DNA of 64,000 nt from Ophioderma brevispina (Eukaryota; Echinodermata; Ophiuroidea; Amphilepidida; Ophiodermatidae): assembly GCA_023653785.1 (NCBI GenBank), contig JAMKCH010022475.1, positions 31,041-95,040 of the forward strand. The letters run 5' to 3'. The notes below the pieces were generated by a model. That model did not search any database, was not told where the DNA came from, and saw only the letters and a program-made list of their open reading frames with translations. Numbering within the stretch: the stretch's first letter is position 1; each line of letters starts with the position of its first letter. The translations under genes were made by a program, and so were the position numbers. Positions 35,745-47,720 of this stretch are shown in pieces.

Positions 35745-36250
35745 AAGCGCCAGTGCAACCAGCCACAACAAACAACAACAACCGATCTGGTGTCTGGTAA
35801 GGCCCGTAGAAACGGTACAGTATGTGTTCGCGGCAGCCCAATCCCCACCTCCACGTGGTACCCGACGGATAGCCCAGGCTTCCCAGTGTCGTTCCAGCAC
35901 GTTTTAATGCTCTGAATTTATAGGCCTACCAGCGCTGCAGCGTCGTCCCAGCATGGGTTTACAGCTTGGATTTTCCAGCAATTATCGAGCTCGGATGCGA
36001 AGCTGGAGACGGTCTAGTTCCAGCGACTCGAGCTTTGGAAGGGCCGGAGACAGCTGAGTGAAACAACGGGAGACTATGGGTAGGGACCTGATACCGAGAT
36101 TGACTAGCGTTATTCCTACCAGCACTACTGACGCTGATCTTCCAGCGACGTATGGAGCTGGAGGGAAATGAGCTTGGAGAAGTCTTGGAAAAAAGGCTGG
36201 TGGCTCCGTAACGATACCGTTTTTTTGTGTTTTTGAGTTGCAAGCAGTGT
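35745..36250 (+). repeat. Repeat family R, copy 2
   Basis: Preceded by a CAA tract (ACAACAAACAACAACAACC), then GGTAAGGCCCGTAG, CCACGTGGTACC, GTCGTCCCAGCATGGGTTTA, CAGCGACTCGAG and CCAGCACTACTGACG, in the same order as copy 1. It stops near TTTGAGTTGCAAG, before the downstream part of the unit. Confidence 0.8.
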
Positions 36251-36929
36251 TTGAAAATAATAAAAAAGTCCACGGGCCAATTTGGGCCTTGCTCTCAAAT
36301 CTTTTGGGGCCTTCGCCATCTTTCATGTGCCTGAACAAATACTCAATGAAGAAAAGGGATGTGTGGTAGATGGATAGGATGGGTTTCATTTATTAATAAA
36401 TTATAAAATATTAATTAGTTTTGCAAGTTAGAGCAAAATAATAACAATTAACTCTAAACTTGCGAAAAACATTGAACAACGCATCATGTTTTTTTTAAGT
36501 TAGGGGAAAATGGGTAACTTGTCACTTCCCAAACGGGTTGGTGCAGCGTATCATCCCTCGTCTTTCGCCACAAAAAATCATCCAACTAAATCCAATAGGA
36601 ATAGCCATGACGATGAGTACATTTGCTGCTCCAACCTTCAAGTTCAGTCCAGCCTCACCCTGCCATCTAAGAATTTATTTTTGGAATGGACTAGAATAGA
36701 CATGATATTGGATAGAGTAAACCTGGGGTCTCAGCTATGGCCCGATTTTTGCCGATGTATTAAAACATTTTATTGGTTGACAAAGTAAGTTTGATCATCG
36801 GATAGGTACAATTAAATAATGATCATTTTTGACAAATTAACCATAATTTTTTCACGGGCCCAACGGGCCCTGTGCAGTTTTTCAGCGGGCCCGCATTGAT
36901 TTTCAGGGGCGGCTATGGGCCCGAGGGCC
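36251..36929. other. Non-coding interval
   Basis: AT-rich with a GGGCCC-rich patch (36855-36935). No gene recognised. Confidence 0.5.
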
Positions 36930-37345
36930 CGTCTTATTTTCAACACACTGGGTGCAAGTTCAGACGGGCACGCAGTAGTACACCTGTCCACATTATAAAT
37001 GAATATGCGTAATCGAAATTTTTCACCGCATTGACGCCATTATGTTAACGACATTTCTTTGCGCAAAATACCTGATAAGTTGAAGGCGCCATTCAAACAT
37101 AATCCAACCAACCAACCATATTTCTGGTCTGGTAAGCCCCGTAGAACCGGTACAGGAGGTGTTCGCGGGCAGCCCACAAACCCACCTACACGTGGTACCA
37201 GACGGGTTAGCCCAGGCCAGTGTGTTGTCCCAGCATGGGTTTACAGCTTTGATCACCAGCAGTTACTCGGCTTGGATGCTGAGGCGGAAGACGGGGTTCT
37301 AGTTCCCAGCGACTCGAGCTGTGGACACGAGGCCGGACAAGCCTG
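36930..37345 (+). repeat. Repeat family R, copy 3
   Basis: Contains the downstream part (CGCAGTAGTACACCTGTCCAC, GCGTAATCG, GCGCCATTCAAAC), then a CAAC tract joined directly to GGTCTGGTAAGCCCCGTAG of the next unit. It is broken off at GGCCGGACAAGCCTGG by another repeat. Confidence 0.78.
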
Positions 37346-37354
37346 GTCGACTTC

Positions 37355-37565
37355 GGGCGCGTTTAGACCAAATAACAAGCTACATAATGATTCCGTAGTC
37401 TCTTCAAAGGGATATTAAGACAAAACCCGGTGTTTGTAAAATTATTGATAAGAATTATTAACAATGAACATAACGGTTGTTGCCCCAATGATAAAACTTG
37501 CAAATTTTCTAAAAATGAAATTAAATGTACATCAATTTCCTTTATAAATCACCAGTGACCAATGG
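37355..37565 (+). repeat. Repeat family S, copy 1 (inserted in repeat R)
   Basis: TTAGACCAAATAACAAGCTAC through ATTCCGTAGTC, GACAAAACCCGGTGT, TTGTTGCCCCAAT, AAAACTTGCA and CAGTGACCAATGG. The same series is at 60340-60535 and, reversed, at 61655-61810. Here it interrupts repeat R, which resumes at GGCTCCTGTAAAGATACG. Confidence 0.8.
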
Positions 37566-37760
37566 GGCTCCTGTAAAGATACGTTTCTGTTGTTTGAGTT
37601 GCAAGTTGCGACGCGGCACGCAGTACCACATGTCCACATTGTCTACCTATTATGGAATAGAATAACGTAATCGAATTGTACATCGCATTGTGTCTGGCGC
37701 ACATATCACTAGCAGCTGAAAGCGCCATTCAAACCAACAACAACAACCAACAGTAGTATT
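37566..37760 (+). repeat. Repeat family R, copy 3/4 downstream part
   Basis: GTTTGAGTTGCAAG, GTACCACATGTCCACATTGTC, TAACGTAATCGAATT, CTAGCAGCTGAAAGCGCCAT and CAACAACAACAACC match the right part of copy 1. Confidence 0.78.
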
Positions 37761-37971
37761 CGTTTCCGTGTAAAGCCGAATGACCTGGGGAAGTGTATGG
37801 TAATGAACATTCTGGCTTTGGTATTTTGAAGTCCTTAGCAACGTTTGAACTGCAAGTGCTTTCACCGGGATGGAAAAATCAATGCATGGTACGCATACCT
37901 CTGTATGCATATGCATGCAATATATCATTCTTTTTCTAGTTTTGCAAGGAAACAGCAGTAGACGAGAGAAT

Positions 37972-38080
37972 CTTTGTTCTCGCGGCAGGTTATCTAAAAT
38001 CTTTTGTTTGGCGTGCAGGTTATCTAAAATCTTTTGTTATCGAGTGCCAGTTATCTAAATCTTTTGTTCTCGCGTGCATG
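37972..38080 (+). repeat. ~32-bp tandem repeat, three copies
   Basis: GTTATCTAAAATCTTTTGTT recurs three times (near 37989, 38019 and 38050) with variable TCGCGTGCAG-type joints. Non-coding. Confidence 0.85.
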
Positions 38081-40389
38081 GGAATCAAGACCTTGCACTG
38101 CCAAGGATTCTGAAAAATATGCACGCCTACAACAATAGATAACCTAGCTCTAGAGTGTAGTGTTTGGATATCGTGCTTTTCATTCAATCCATTAACGTTT
38201 GATGCAAATTCTGCTTGGGGACACACAAGCTTAAGCTCGCCCAAGAAGAACGGGCCTTATCAAGATATCTACCATGATGATGCATGAGTTTGAACAACAG
38301 ATACGACCAATTGAAGCAGTGACCAGAAAGAAAGATTAATTGGCACTTTCTGTCTGAGACCGCACCTGTAATCAAGCCTAAGTTCTAGACTAAAAGGTTA
38401 ACTGTTCCAAATGTGCTTTTGGTTTATTTGGTGTTGGAGTGAATAAAACTACATATCTCAATCAATTAATCATACCCATTAAGACTTCCCCATTCAGCCA
38501 CGAAGGGGGGAAGTCCTCAGCCATTAAAGAAAGCGTTTGATACAAAAAATGGTGTGTCATTTTAAACAGGGAGGATTAGCTAATCACTGATGCTTAAAAA
38601 TGATACACACGGGTCTCAAATATATGTAGAATAGGTGCTCAAAAAGACTTTCCAAGCTTTTTTTTAGTTCAGGTACGGACGCAACTAGAACATTTTAACA
38701 TAAAAGAGAAGAGAAGTATACGTATAGCGTGGTATTCTTGATCAGCAACTAATGGTCACCACAAAAACAATAGGCGGCTGTGGGCACAACAAATCTGGTG
38801 TGCCACTACTTTCTTGTCAGGGTGGTATCTAAGAAACAAAATACTTTTGAAATGTCTGAAAATTCACTATTAGATTTAAAAAAAGAGTGAGTGATTTGCT
38901 TTAATGGCAATGATACACTGGTATGTTTCTCAATAATTAAATGCCATTAAACAGCAAATTGGGAAATTTGCCTCTGCGGTCCTGTATTTAAAAAAAAAAA
39001 TGAGCAGTAGCTTATATAGATATGGAATGGATGCGCTCTGCCGGTCATTATTTCAAAAAAAATGAGCAGTAGATATATAGTAATGGATTGCGCTATTTGT
39101 CAGTTTCCTATCTATATGGGATTTATATATATAAACGTATACCAATTGAAAAGTAACTGACGCAAGAATAACAACGGCGGAAATTGGCATACATCTCACA
39201 CAATTGAAGAAATTGTCACAAAAAAACCGCGAAATTTCGGCTCGCTTTTGTCGCATTTTTTCCTTCTTAGGTTCAACATAGTTTGTAGAGGATCAAAACT
39301 CATCACAGACTTCACGCTCAGCGCTAGATTTCCGTGTCCGTGACCAAGTCTGAGACGAGATTTCGTGATGCATCGAATGTGGATATAGAAACCTCACGTG
39401 ACTGTTAACGCAATAGGAAGTCATGGTTGGTGGCGAGTCTTCCGATGATGGCTCTGGAAGAAATTCTCAATCAATAAATGGGCCCCCCTTGTGGGACCAT
39501 GGTATGTCTTTTGACAAGGAGATTACGAAGGCATTCAACAAGCTTTGAATTGATCGATCAGAACTGTCGGTTATGGCCTGCAGTTGACAGTCCACTTTTA
39601 CTCAGTACTGCGCGCTAAACAAGCGGTTATGAATCCTTACATTAGCTATAAGGTTCTAAAGGACTAGTAACGGATCTTGTCAGCAACCACTATTTCATTC
39701 ATCAATTTCATCAACCCCATCCCCACCTATGTCAAAAAGAAAATTTACGCCACTGGAAATAACATAGGCTCCCTAGTACAAAATGAAAAATGACCTTTGA
39801 ATTCAACTCTACCCTATACCTCCAACCCATGCGCGTAGTGGTACAAAATATATATTTTTGGAATCTTATGACTATATGGGACCATATGGCATACATTTTC
39901 AACTCGATTGGAGAAATTTAAAAGTGAAACCCCTGTGTTAACCATTGCATTGGCCCGTATTGAACAAGGTGATACCACAATTTAAGAATAATACCTACCT
40001 AGCATTGATACTAGAGGGTCCACACGTAACTAAAAAATGGGTCAAAAACTTTTCTGTATTGTATTAAAATTCCATGCTCTAATCAAACTATACAATACGA
40101 AACAAAAATCATAAGAAGAATAAATAAGGGCTCTTCTTATAATTACGAATCCGCAGAAAAACTCTTCCGGCTCCTGGAATAATTAACCGCCCAATTTATA
40201 GCATCAGTGTAATTTCTTGATATGTGTGGTTTAAATAGATAGAAACTCAGTAGAGTTCTTGCCTTTATTTGCCTACACAATATATTAAAATGTGAAAACA
40301 AAAAGGTGGGTTATTTTGGATCAATATAAAAACATGACCGGGATTTCTCCGATTTTGCTCCAATAGAAATAGCCACTTTTCACAAGTTC
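38081..40389. other. Gene-poor interval
   Basis: A two-copy ~70-bp repeat (AAAAATGAGCAGTAG...TATATAG) lies at 38985-39100. No gene or further element was recognised. Confidence 0.5.
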
Positions 40390-40600
40390 TGTAACAAAAG
40401 TACCAAAAGAAATAATCCTCAGCTTAATCTTTTCACATGGGGGTATTTTGATAGAAAGCTTTACTTCAGTGCAAAAAAAATGAGGGAGTTTCACATTTTT
40501 TGTACCAAAGGTACCAAAGACATCATCCTCTAACTTATCCTTTCCATGGGAATATTGTGATAGGGCTTTACTTCAGTGAAAACTCAGAATGGTTCAATTT
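40390..40600 (+). repeat. ~100-bp tandem duplication related to 24770-24870
   Basis: Two adjacent copies of GTACCAAAAGAAATAATCCTC, AGCTTAATCTTTTCACATGG and GATAGAAAGCTTTACTTCAGTG. A single diverged copy lies near 24770-24870. Confidence 0.75.
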
Positions 40601-41569
40601 TAGGGAAAACATCGCTTGTGTATATTCAGGCCCTTTAAACACACCAAAAACAAGTTCGTGTATTCTAAATTATTCAAACCACAAAGCAAAAAAGGTATCC
40701 GAAACTGAGTGTCTTCCGACAGTTTGTACACATCCATCATAATTGAATTACAAAAATTAAGTCCTGTATGGCCGTATTTGCCCCACAATTAAAGAGGTGG
40801 TAAACCTGTTTTTTCGTCGATTAAAACAGGTTTCGCGATTCGAGTTTTCGATTTGAACAACAAAGTTTCTAACAAAACAGGTGGTCTTTGCCGAGAAACG
40901 TTTTTGCACTTCAATCTGCCAATTCCCTCGCCAACAAGGTCGAGAAAAATTGTAAACTGTGATGATTATTCTGTTTGATTTGGGCAATCTGACAAATACA
41001 GAGAATGACGGATCATAATTTCTCTCATTAATCTTTGGTATCAATAACAAATATAAGAGGCGCCTGTGTCAGGCTGCCTCATAGAGCTCTTACTGTCACT
41101 TGCCATTTTTTTTCCAAACAAACCACACATCTTTGTCATCTATATGTGTGAGATAGCCGTAGTGCAGTATTCATTCATCCTGGTTTTTTAGCACAGAAGT
41201 GGAATCCAAATTTGCAACAATTGGGGCCTTATTCTGATCTGTGGAACACTACCAATTGGTATAGATTCTGCAATCTGGTTCCTGGCCATACAAAAGGTAG
41301 GACTAAAGTAGCTAATGCTCTGCCTTTCATGCCAAAAAAATTCAATTTTGCTGAAGGGACCATTTCTATAGATATTGATTTTAAAACCCAAGCTACTGTG
41401 GTTCTTCCAGTGTATCATGTGCTTCTATACTGTGTGATACTGTGGCAATGCTAGGCCCCCACGCCTCACTAGTACCACACGGGACGGTCATACAAAATGG
41501 AAAACACAAACAAAAATTCATGCAATTTTGATGACACGTAACAATAAATACCTTCTTAAAAACAAGGAT
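40601..41569. other. Non-coding interval
   Basis: A short palindromic patch (AAACCTGTTTTTTCGTCGATTAAAACAGGTTT) near 40803-40832. No gene supported. Confidence 0.5.
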
Positions 41570-44500
41570 AACCTCTATTACAGTAACTCATCCTCATCGT
41601 TCCAAGAACTTTTATTAATTGCTGGAGACCGAGACATCAGATCAAATCTGGCCCCGAGATGAATTTCACCAACACAGACCCCTTCATCTGTCACTTACAG
41701 GCGGGAAAGACTTCTAGACATTGGTTAAACAGTTATAACAAAAAGGACGCGGTGTCCCTGATGTGGGTCCGATTACCGAACTAGAATAAATGATGTTCTG
41801 TCACTCACGAGGGAACGCGGAGCGTACGTTCAAGACCCATTGAACACTTGATCCACCTGCTGCTGCCCATACTGTGCCCGATCTCTCCCTCTACCCAAAG
41901 CTCCATCCAGGTTATAACCAATATTATGCTAGGCATGGAAAAAACAAAGCTGTCACAGGCCCATAAGCATTGGGGAATTAGGCACCACATGGCCCATTAC
42001 CTCGACATTCGATCTTGGAATGTTCGTTTAGGTTGGGACAAAACAGGGTTGTATCGACTATGTTATTTGAGCACGACCATTGAGACATTGTTTTCCAGAA
42101 ACCTGGCTGGATGAAATGACACTACAAAAATCGGTGAATTTAACACCACCCGGCGATAAACTTTTTACTCCCTAGAAGATATACTTCAAGGGGGAGGTGG
42201 AACTGGTGCCCTGTTTAAATCTACACTCAACTTAACCTCAACTACATAAACTCCATTACTAAGAAAATTGAACATCATTTTTTGTGTATCACTGATGCAA
42301 ATTCAGGTTTAAGATGTATAGTGTTACAGACCTCGACCTTCAATGTAAACAATACCGCATATCAGAATTCGTACAGGAATTTGACAATTTAATGGATGAA
42401 ATTTCTTCATGCCTAATTCAATTAATTATAGTAGGGGACTTCAATGTCACGTAAATAAACCTGACAAATCGATGTTCGTCATTTCTGCATATAATGATGT
42501 AATGGCTTGAAAAAGGACATTACTGTTCCAACCCATATACATGGTAACACCCCTCGATCTCTTGATTCCAGATTTTGTTGGCTGCACCCGGCTTACAAAA
42601 AAACCCCACCAAAAGGTCTTCAGAACTAAACGGGACTTCAGGGTTCTTTTGATCTTATGTTCCTTTAATCAAGACCCTCAAATTTCAGCTTCTGAAATTC
42701 CTGATGCCTGGCATGCTGCTGATGAATTATTCGAACCACTATTCTAAAATTTGTATTGATTTGTGGACAACCATGCTTCCTTCAAAACAAGATCTTTATT
42801 ACCCGCACTCGGCTGCCATGGTACAAGGTAGAGATTGCATGTGTAGGCGTGTCCGTAGGAAAATAGAGGAAGTGGAGGAAGTCTCGGTCAGAACAAGATA
42901 GTTCCTGCTATCTAACTCATTGCACAAGGGTAATGATAGGACACAAGTGCAAAAACTGAGTTCTTTAAAACAAAATAAGCTGGAAGGGGATAGCAAGATC
43001 TGTTCAACAATCAAACCTGATTAATAAATCTAAAAAACAACTGCTGTCTACGACTCCTCAGAGAGGATGTGCGAAAAGTTTTCTAACTTTTTTCAAGAGT
43101 AAAACGGACAAGATCCGTAGAGACCTGGATGCTTTTGCCACGTCCAGTCAAAACACTGATTTGAGTAAATGACAAAAAGAGCAACAAGGGTACGGGTTGA
43201 GCGTTTTTGAACCTACGTCAATCGAGGAAGTGAGTAAGGTCATATGCAAATTCCTAAAACAAAACCGGGTTCTATTGACCCATTACCGACATGGCTCTTG
43301 ATACAAAACCTGCCTCTCGTTGCACCCTATCATTACCAAAATTGTTAAGTTTCCATGTCCACTGGTACCTTTCCAACCTCTCTGAAGGAAGCTATTGTCA
43401 CTCCAATTCTTAAAAAGCAGTCACTCGACCAAATTTTGAAAAACTATAGACCACTATCTAACATACCCACAAATCCATATCAAAGTACTTGAGTGCCTCG
43501 TTGCAATCTAGGTACAAAGAGTATTTTCAACAAAACCAAAAACTCAAAAAAATGACCCTTCCAGCGCATACCGACCAGGGCCCACAGCACGGAAACTTGC
43601 TTTGCTCAAGCTTAAAAATGATTTTTCATGCAGGAGTTGATGAGGGTAGGGGTCATGCTGCTGGTCTTGTTAGACCTCTGCAGCCTTCGACACCATTGAT
43701 CCGCCACTATCATTATAGACTTTCGTACCATTGGGGTTGCAGGACAACCCTCAAGTGGTTCAATCATATATGTCAAGCAGACATAGCTCTGTCAATATTG
43801 ATAACAGTCTTTTCTATGCTGTTTCCCTTGACTATGGGATGGCTCAGGGTGCCATTATGGGACCCGTGTCTTTCTCCATTTATACTTTACCACTGGGCAA
43901 GATCATCCGTAAAGCACAATCTTTCATATCCTAGTCGCTGAAATACGCAGTTGTATTAGGCCTGCCTTTAACCCCAGACGTGTTCATGACAACAGTGCCA
44001 TAAATAGTCTCCAAAATTGATTTGATATTCAAGTGGAGACTCATGCCAAGTGAGCTAAAAATGGAGAAAACAGAGTTCCTTGTTGTGGGCTCATTCCCAC
44101 AACCTCAGATCTATTAAGACACTCAGTTTAAGAGTTGGTTCGCTACTGCTTAACTTGTACAAATGGTTCGAATCTTGTATAATGTTTGATAGCACAATGT
44201 CCATGTCAGATCATGTAAATGGGCTATGCCGCACTCTAAACTATCAACTTAGAAACAATTACGATCCAGGACGGTACTAATGAGGAACAACTGCCATCAT
44301 GTTGTCAGAGCTCTCGTGAGCTCCCGCCTGATTACGGAAACTCGCTGCTGGCTGGAATCATGAAGCTCAAATCCAAAAAATTCGCGCATTCAAAACCAAA
44401 GCAGCCCGGCTGTTATTGGAATACGCTAAGGCGCGATCATATATCCACCTATCTCGCCCGTCTTCACTGGTTCCAGTCAAGCAGCGATGTGAAATTTCAA

Positions 44501-44880
44501 AGTTCTAGTTTTATATTGCAAGTGCCATAAATAATATGCACCTGCTATTTGTCCAAACTCATATCACTGTACAACACCCCGGATTGTAACCAACGTATCT
44601 TCGCTCCTCTACAATGATACAACCAGACTAAGTATTCCTAAAACCAAAAACTGTTGGCGATCATAAGTTCTCTGTGCTATGGTCCACGCTCTGGAATTCA
44701 ATTCCAACACCTCTATAAGAGGCCCCATCACTTCAGGTTTTTAAAAAGCAAATTAAGACTCCTGTTGAATTACTGTAATTTTGTTGTTGTTAAAGCAGCT
44801 TTGATTGTGGAAAAGCGCTTGCTATATAAATTCTCTATGTATATGTATAGGATGTAGTATAAACACCGAATTAATATATA
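41570..44880 (+). mobile_element. CR1-like (Daphne/L2-type) LINE, nearly full length, decayed
   Basis: Plus-strand order: LLIAGDRDIRSNLAP (near 41613; leader of LINE ORF2 proteins), endonuclease segment EFDNLMDEISSC with IIVGDFNV (about 42380-42450), ITVPTHIHGN (near 42520), then reverse transcriptase pieces GSIDPLPTWLL (near 43265), TPILKKQSLDQILKNYRPLS (43400-43458), SAYRPG, FDTIDP, GLQDNPQVVQSYMSSRHSSV and FSIYTLPLGKIIRKA (43880-43925), then C-terminal pieces DYGNSLLAGI, ARLHWFPVKQRCE and TLWNSIPTPL. It ends with the TGTGGAAAAGCGCTTGC-TATATAAA tail typical of CR1/L2 3' ends. The RT catalytic FADD box was not found intact. Many frameshifts and stops make it inactive. Confidence 0.88.
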
Positions 44881-44985
44881 AACTGCATATCACAATTACG
44901 TATATTCATGCATAATTATGAAAACTTTATTTCGCCCTATTTTAATATCCAAACATCGTTAGAGTGTTTAACAAGTGACTTGATG

Positions 44986-45536
44986 TTAAAGCGGCACTGA
45001 GGACACATTTACCAAAAATGAAATTATTCAATTTGCTCTCAAATAGAAGTCTAGGCCATTGGAAGAACAAGAGGAGATATCTTTTACACATAAAATACAT
45101 ACCCCAAAACAGATAGGGACATGATGAGGATAAACACATAAGCATCCAGGTAATTGTAGGCACCTTTTAAGTTTGCCGATAACTTTAATCAACAAATGTG
45201 TCTATCAATGAATATTTTTGACTCGGACTCACTGATTATAAAACCACAAAGGTTTATAGGACCGATCAACAGTGTGCATAGCGTGCGGGAAAACAGGCAT
45301 ACGGCCGTGAGTTGTGTCTTGTGTTAAACGCCTCTCTTGTCGTGACTGAATTTAACGTGGCCGGCGACGTTAAATTATGACAAATCGTTATGTTTCCCAT
45401 AAGGAAGCTTGATTTGACTTAATCATTTCGGGGTGAGGCTTTTGATATTTAAAAGTCCATACAACCCATTGCAAAAATATCGATTTGAAAAATCTTGAAG
45501 GCGCACTATTGTTCAAATGTGCCAGTGTCTCTTTAA
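44986..45536. mobile_element. TTAA-flanked MITE, copy 2 (inverted relative to 6773-7299)
   Basis: TTAA at 44986-44989 and 45533-45536. Inner ends are AGCGGCACTGAGGACACATTT and the complement of AGAGACACTGGCACATTT. The body is the reverse complement of copy 1, with shared blocks for ACCTGGATGTCTTTATCCTC, GATCGGTCTATAACCTTTGTG and the CCGGCGACGTTAAAT palindrome. It lies about 105 bp after the LINE end. Confidence 0.85.
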
Positions 45537-47394
45537 ACCAAATACGGAATTTTGTTTATGCGGAAACCCCATTTGAAAAATGGCGAAACTCTAGAGGGTC
45601 CGTACACATTCCCGCATAACGATTCAACAATTCAAATCCTCTTGTAATAAGACGAAATTAACAACGGGAAAATTTATTTCAGCTAATATTCTATCCTTCT
45701 GACCTAATAAAACCGTGAGGTAATTGCATGGGAAAGTTAACCATTTATTCGTCACAACAAACTTATGTTCATGACTTAGTGAGGATGTTGAGTTTTAAAG
45801 CGTTCTTCGGCATTAGGAATACTACATCGCGCGTTCGCACATCCGATCAAACCAACGGAGTCATCACGAATTGCTCAATTACAATATGGTTTATTACATA
45901 ATTGAAGGATGTTGAATGGATTGCCGAGGATTCAGCGCTTTTTTTTTTTTTTGATCTGTAAATAAATATTCATTTCTATTAACAGTAATATTATACATTA
46001 ATGACTTGTGCCATTTATTAAATAAAGAATTAATTTTTTACAAAAAAACGTATTTTAAGAGCCCGCCTGTGTGAAATCACGAACCCTTCTATGACAGAGG
46101 GCTCAACATCGTCACTATGTAATACATCAAAGCCCTTTGTTAGGAACCTACGTCAAAAATACCAAAATGTGTAATTAAGATTATTTAATTATTGAAGTAC
46201 TTGCAATGTTTGGCACTTGGGTATTGTTTGAAGATGTGGTGTTTACGTTTAGTATAATTCCGTTACCAATGATAAACAATTTAAAATCCGCAACTATTAA
46301 TTACATCCGAGATATACAAAATGTATAATTATTAAAATTGAGGACATTTGCTATCTATCTTTTGATTTCTCCACTATTTTAAATGTTGGGCCATTAAATA
46401 TTTTGAAGAGAGAAAACGTGTATACATTCCCAATCTCTCTACTTAGGATCACATTTCTTTCAAAATTCTTTCGATTGCATCTGACATTCATTTAGCATGA
46501 TATGTAAAGAAACCTTGCCTCAATATTGACTTGAAAGCTTATATTTATTCAATTGAAGGCAATTCACTCTGATCTGAGGAAAAAGTATTCAATAGGAAGC
46601 GCTGCCTAGTAGTTAATCAAATTATCATTTCTGTTACAAGTTAAAACGTTTATATCCGCACCCATTATCTTGAACGCGTATATTGATAAAACAAGGACAT
46701 GAATGGAACTATTGCTTACCCTATTAATTTATCGTAAATTGATTTCCTAACATATCCATTTTCAGATGACCATTGCGCAGTAGTTAGGCACAGGCTCTCG
46801 CTGTCAAATACCACTGTCGTGACAAAAACCACTAATTTGTTGTAACGTTTAAACATTGATGCCGAGCAATTCGTGGCGGTTTCAATAAGCCAAAAGCATT
46901 TCACTACCAAGGGCACTTGTGCAGGAAATATTCCTTATAATACATTACAGCCTGCAGGATTGCACGCGTGTTGGAACTCTCAATACGCCTATGTCAACAG
47001 CTCGCGGAACAAAAAAAAGATCGGATATCCCAGTAAAAAATTACCTTATGGGCGTCAGTAGACTAGGTCAAATCAGGTAGGTACAGTTCCATTCTTAGGT
47101 ATATACATCATTGGAAATTGGTAATTTAGTAGTTAGAGTAACTATTACTATTTAGAGGTTGTGTTGTATTTGTATCTGCTTTAATTGAAAATGGCACCAG
47201 GGGCGCAGCTAAAAACATGCAGATTTCGGAGTACTGTTATCTTAGTAGACAAGATTAGGCTCAGATATATGCAAAGGAATATGCAGTCTAGTTGAACCGT
47301 GCTTTATTGTGTTATGCCTTTTAGACTAATCCATAACAACGCTTTGGTTTACTTTAAAATACGTGCAAAGAGGGGACTTCAGAGTCACCAAAAT
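45537..47394. other. Non-coding interval
   Basis: AT-rich with no gene, RNA or repeat recognised. Confidence 0.5.
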
Positions 47395-47720
47395 GGTAAT
47401 TTGCTTTTTTTTTTTTATTTTTGAACATCTCAACCCAAGAAGTTTACGGTCTTGTCAAAAGTTTTCTGAAATGGTTTTAACCTTTTTAAATCTAACAAAT
47501 AAGGAAAGGTGGACCTTTTTTTTCTTTTTGTGGAATTTGTGTCCTTACAGCCACTATCAGTGTTCCAATGCCAAAACGTAAACCCTTTTTCCCCGCTTTC
47601 CCGGGGTCTTTTTCTGCTTCTTTCCACACCCCCCTTCTGGTTCAGCGTCCCCTTTTTTCTCCTGCCCCTACATTTCTTCCTTTCTCCTTTCTTCTTGCAG
47701 AAGCAACCAATCTGCACTTA
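47395..47720. repeat. Pyrimidine-rich low-complexity tract
   Basis: Long T/C-rich runs on the plus strand (especially 47580-47705). Phe/Leu-rich and Lys/Arg-rich frames on the two strands follow from composition alone. Confidence 0.7.
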
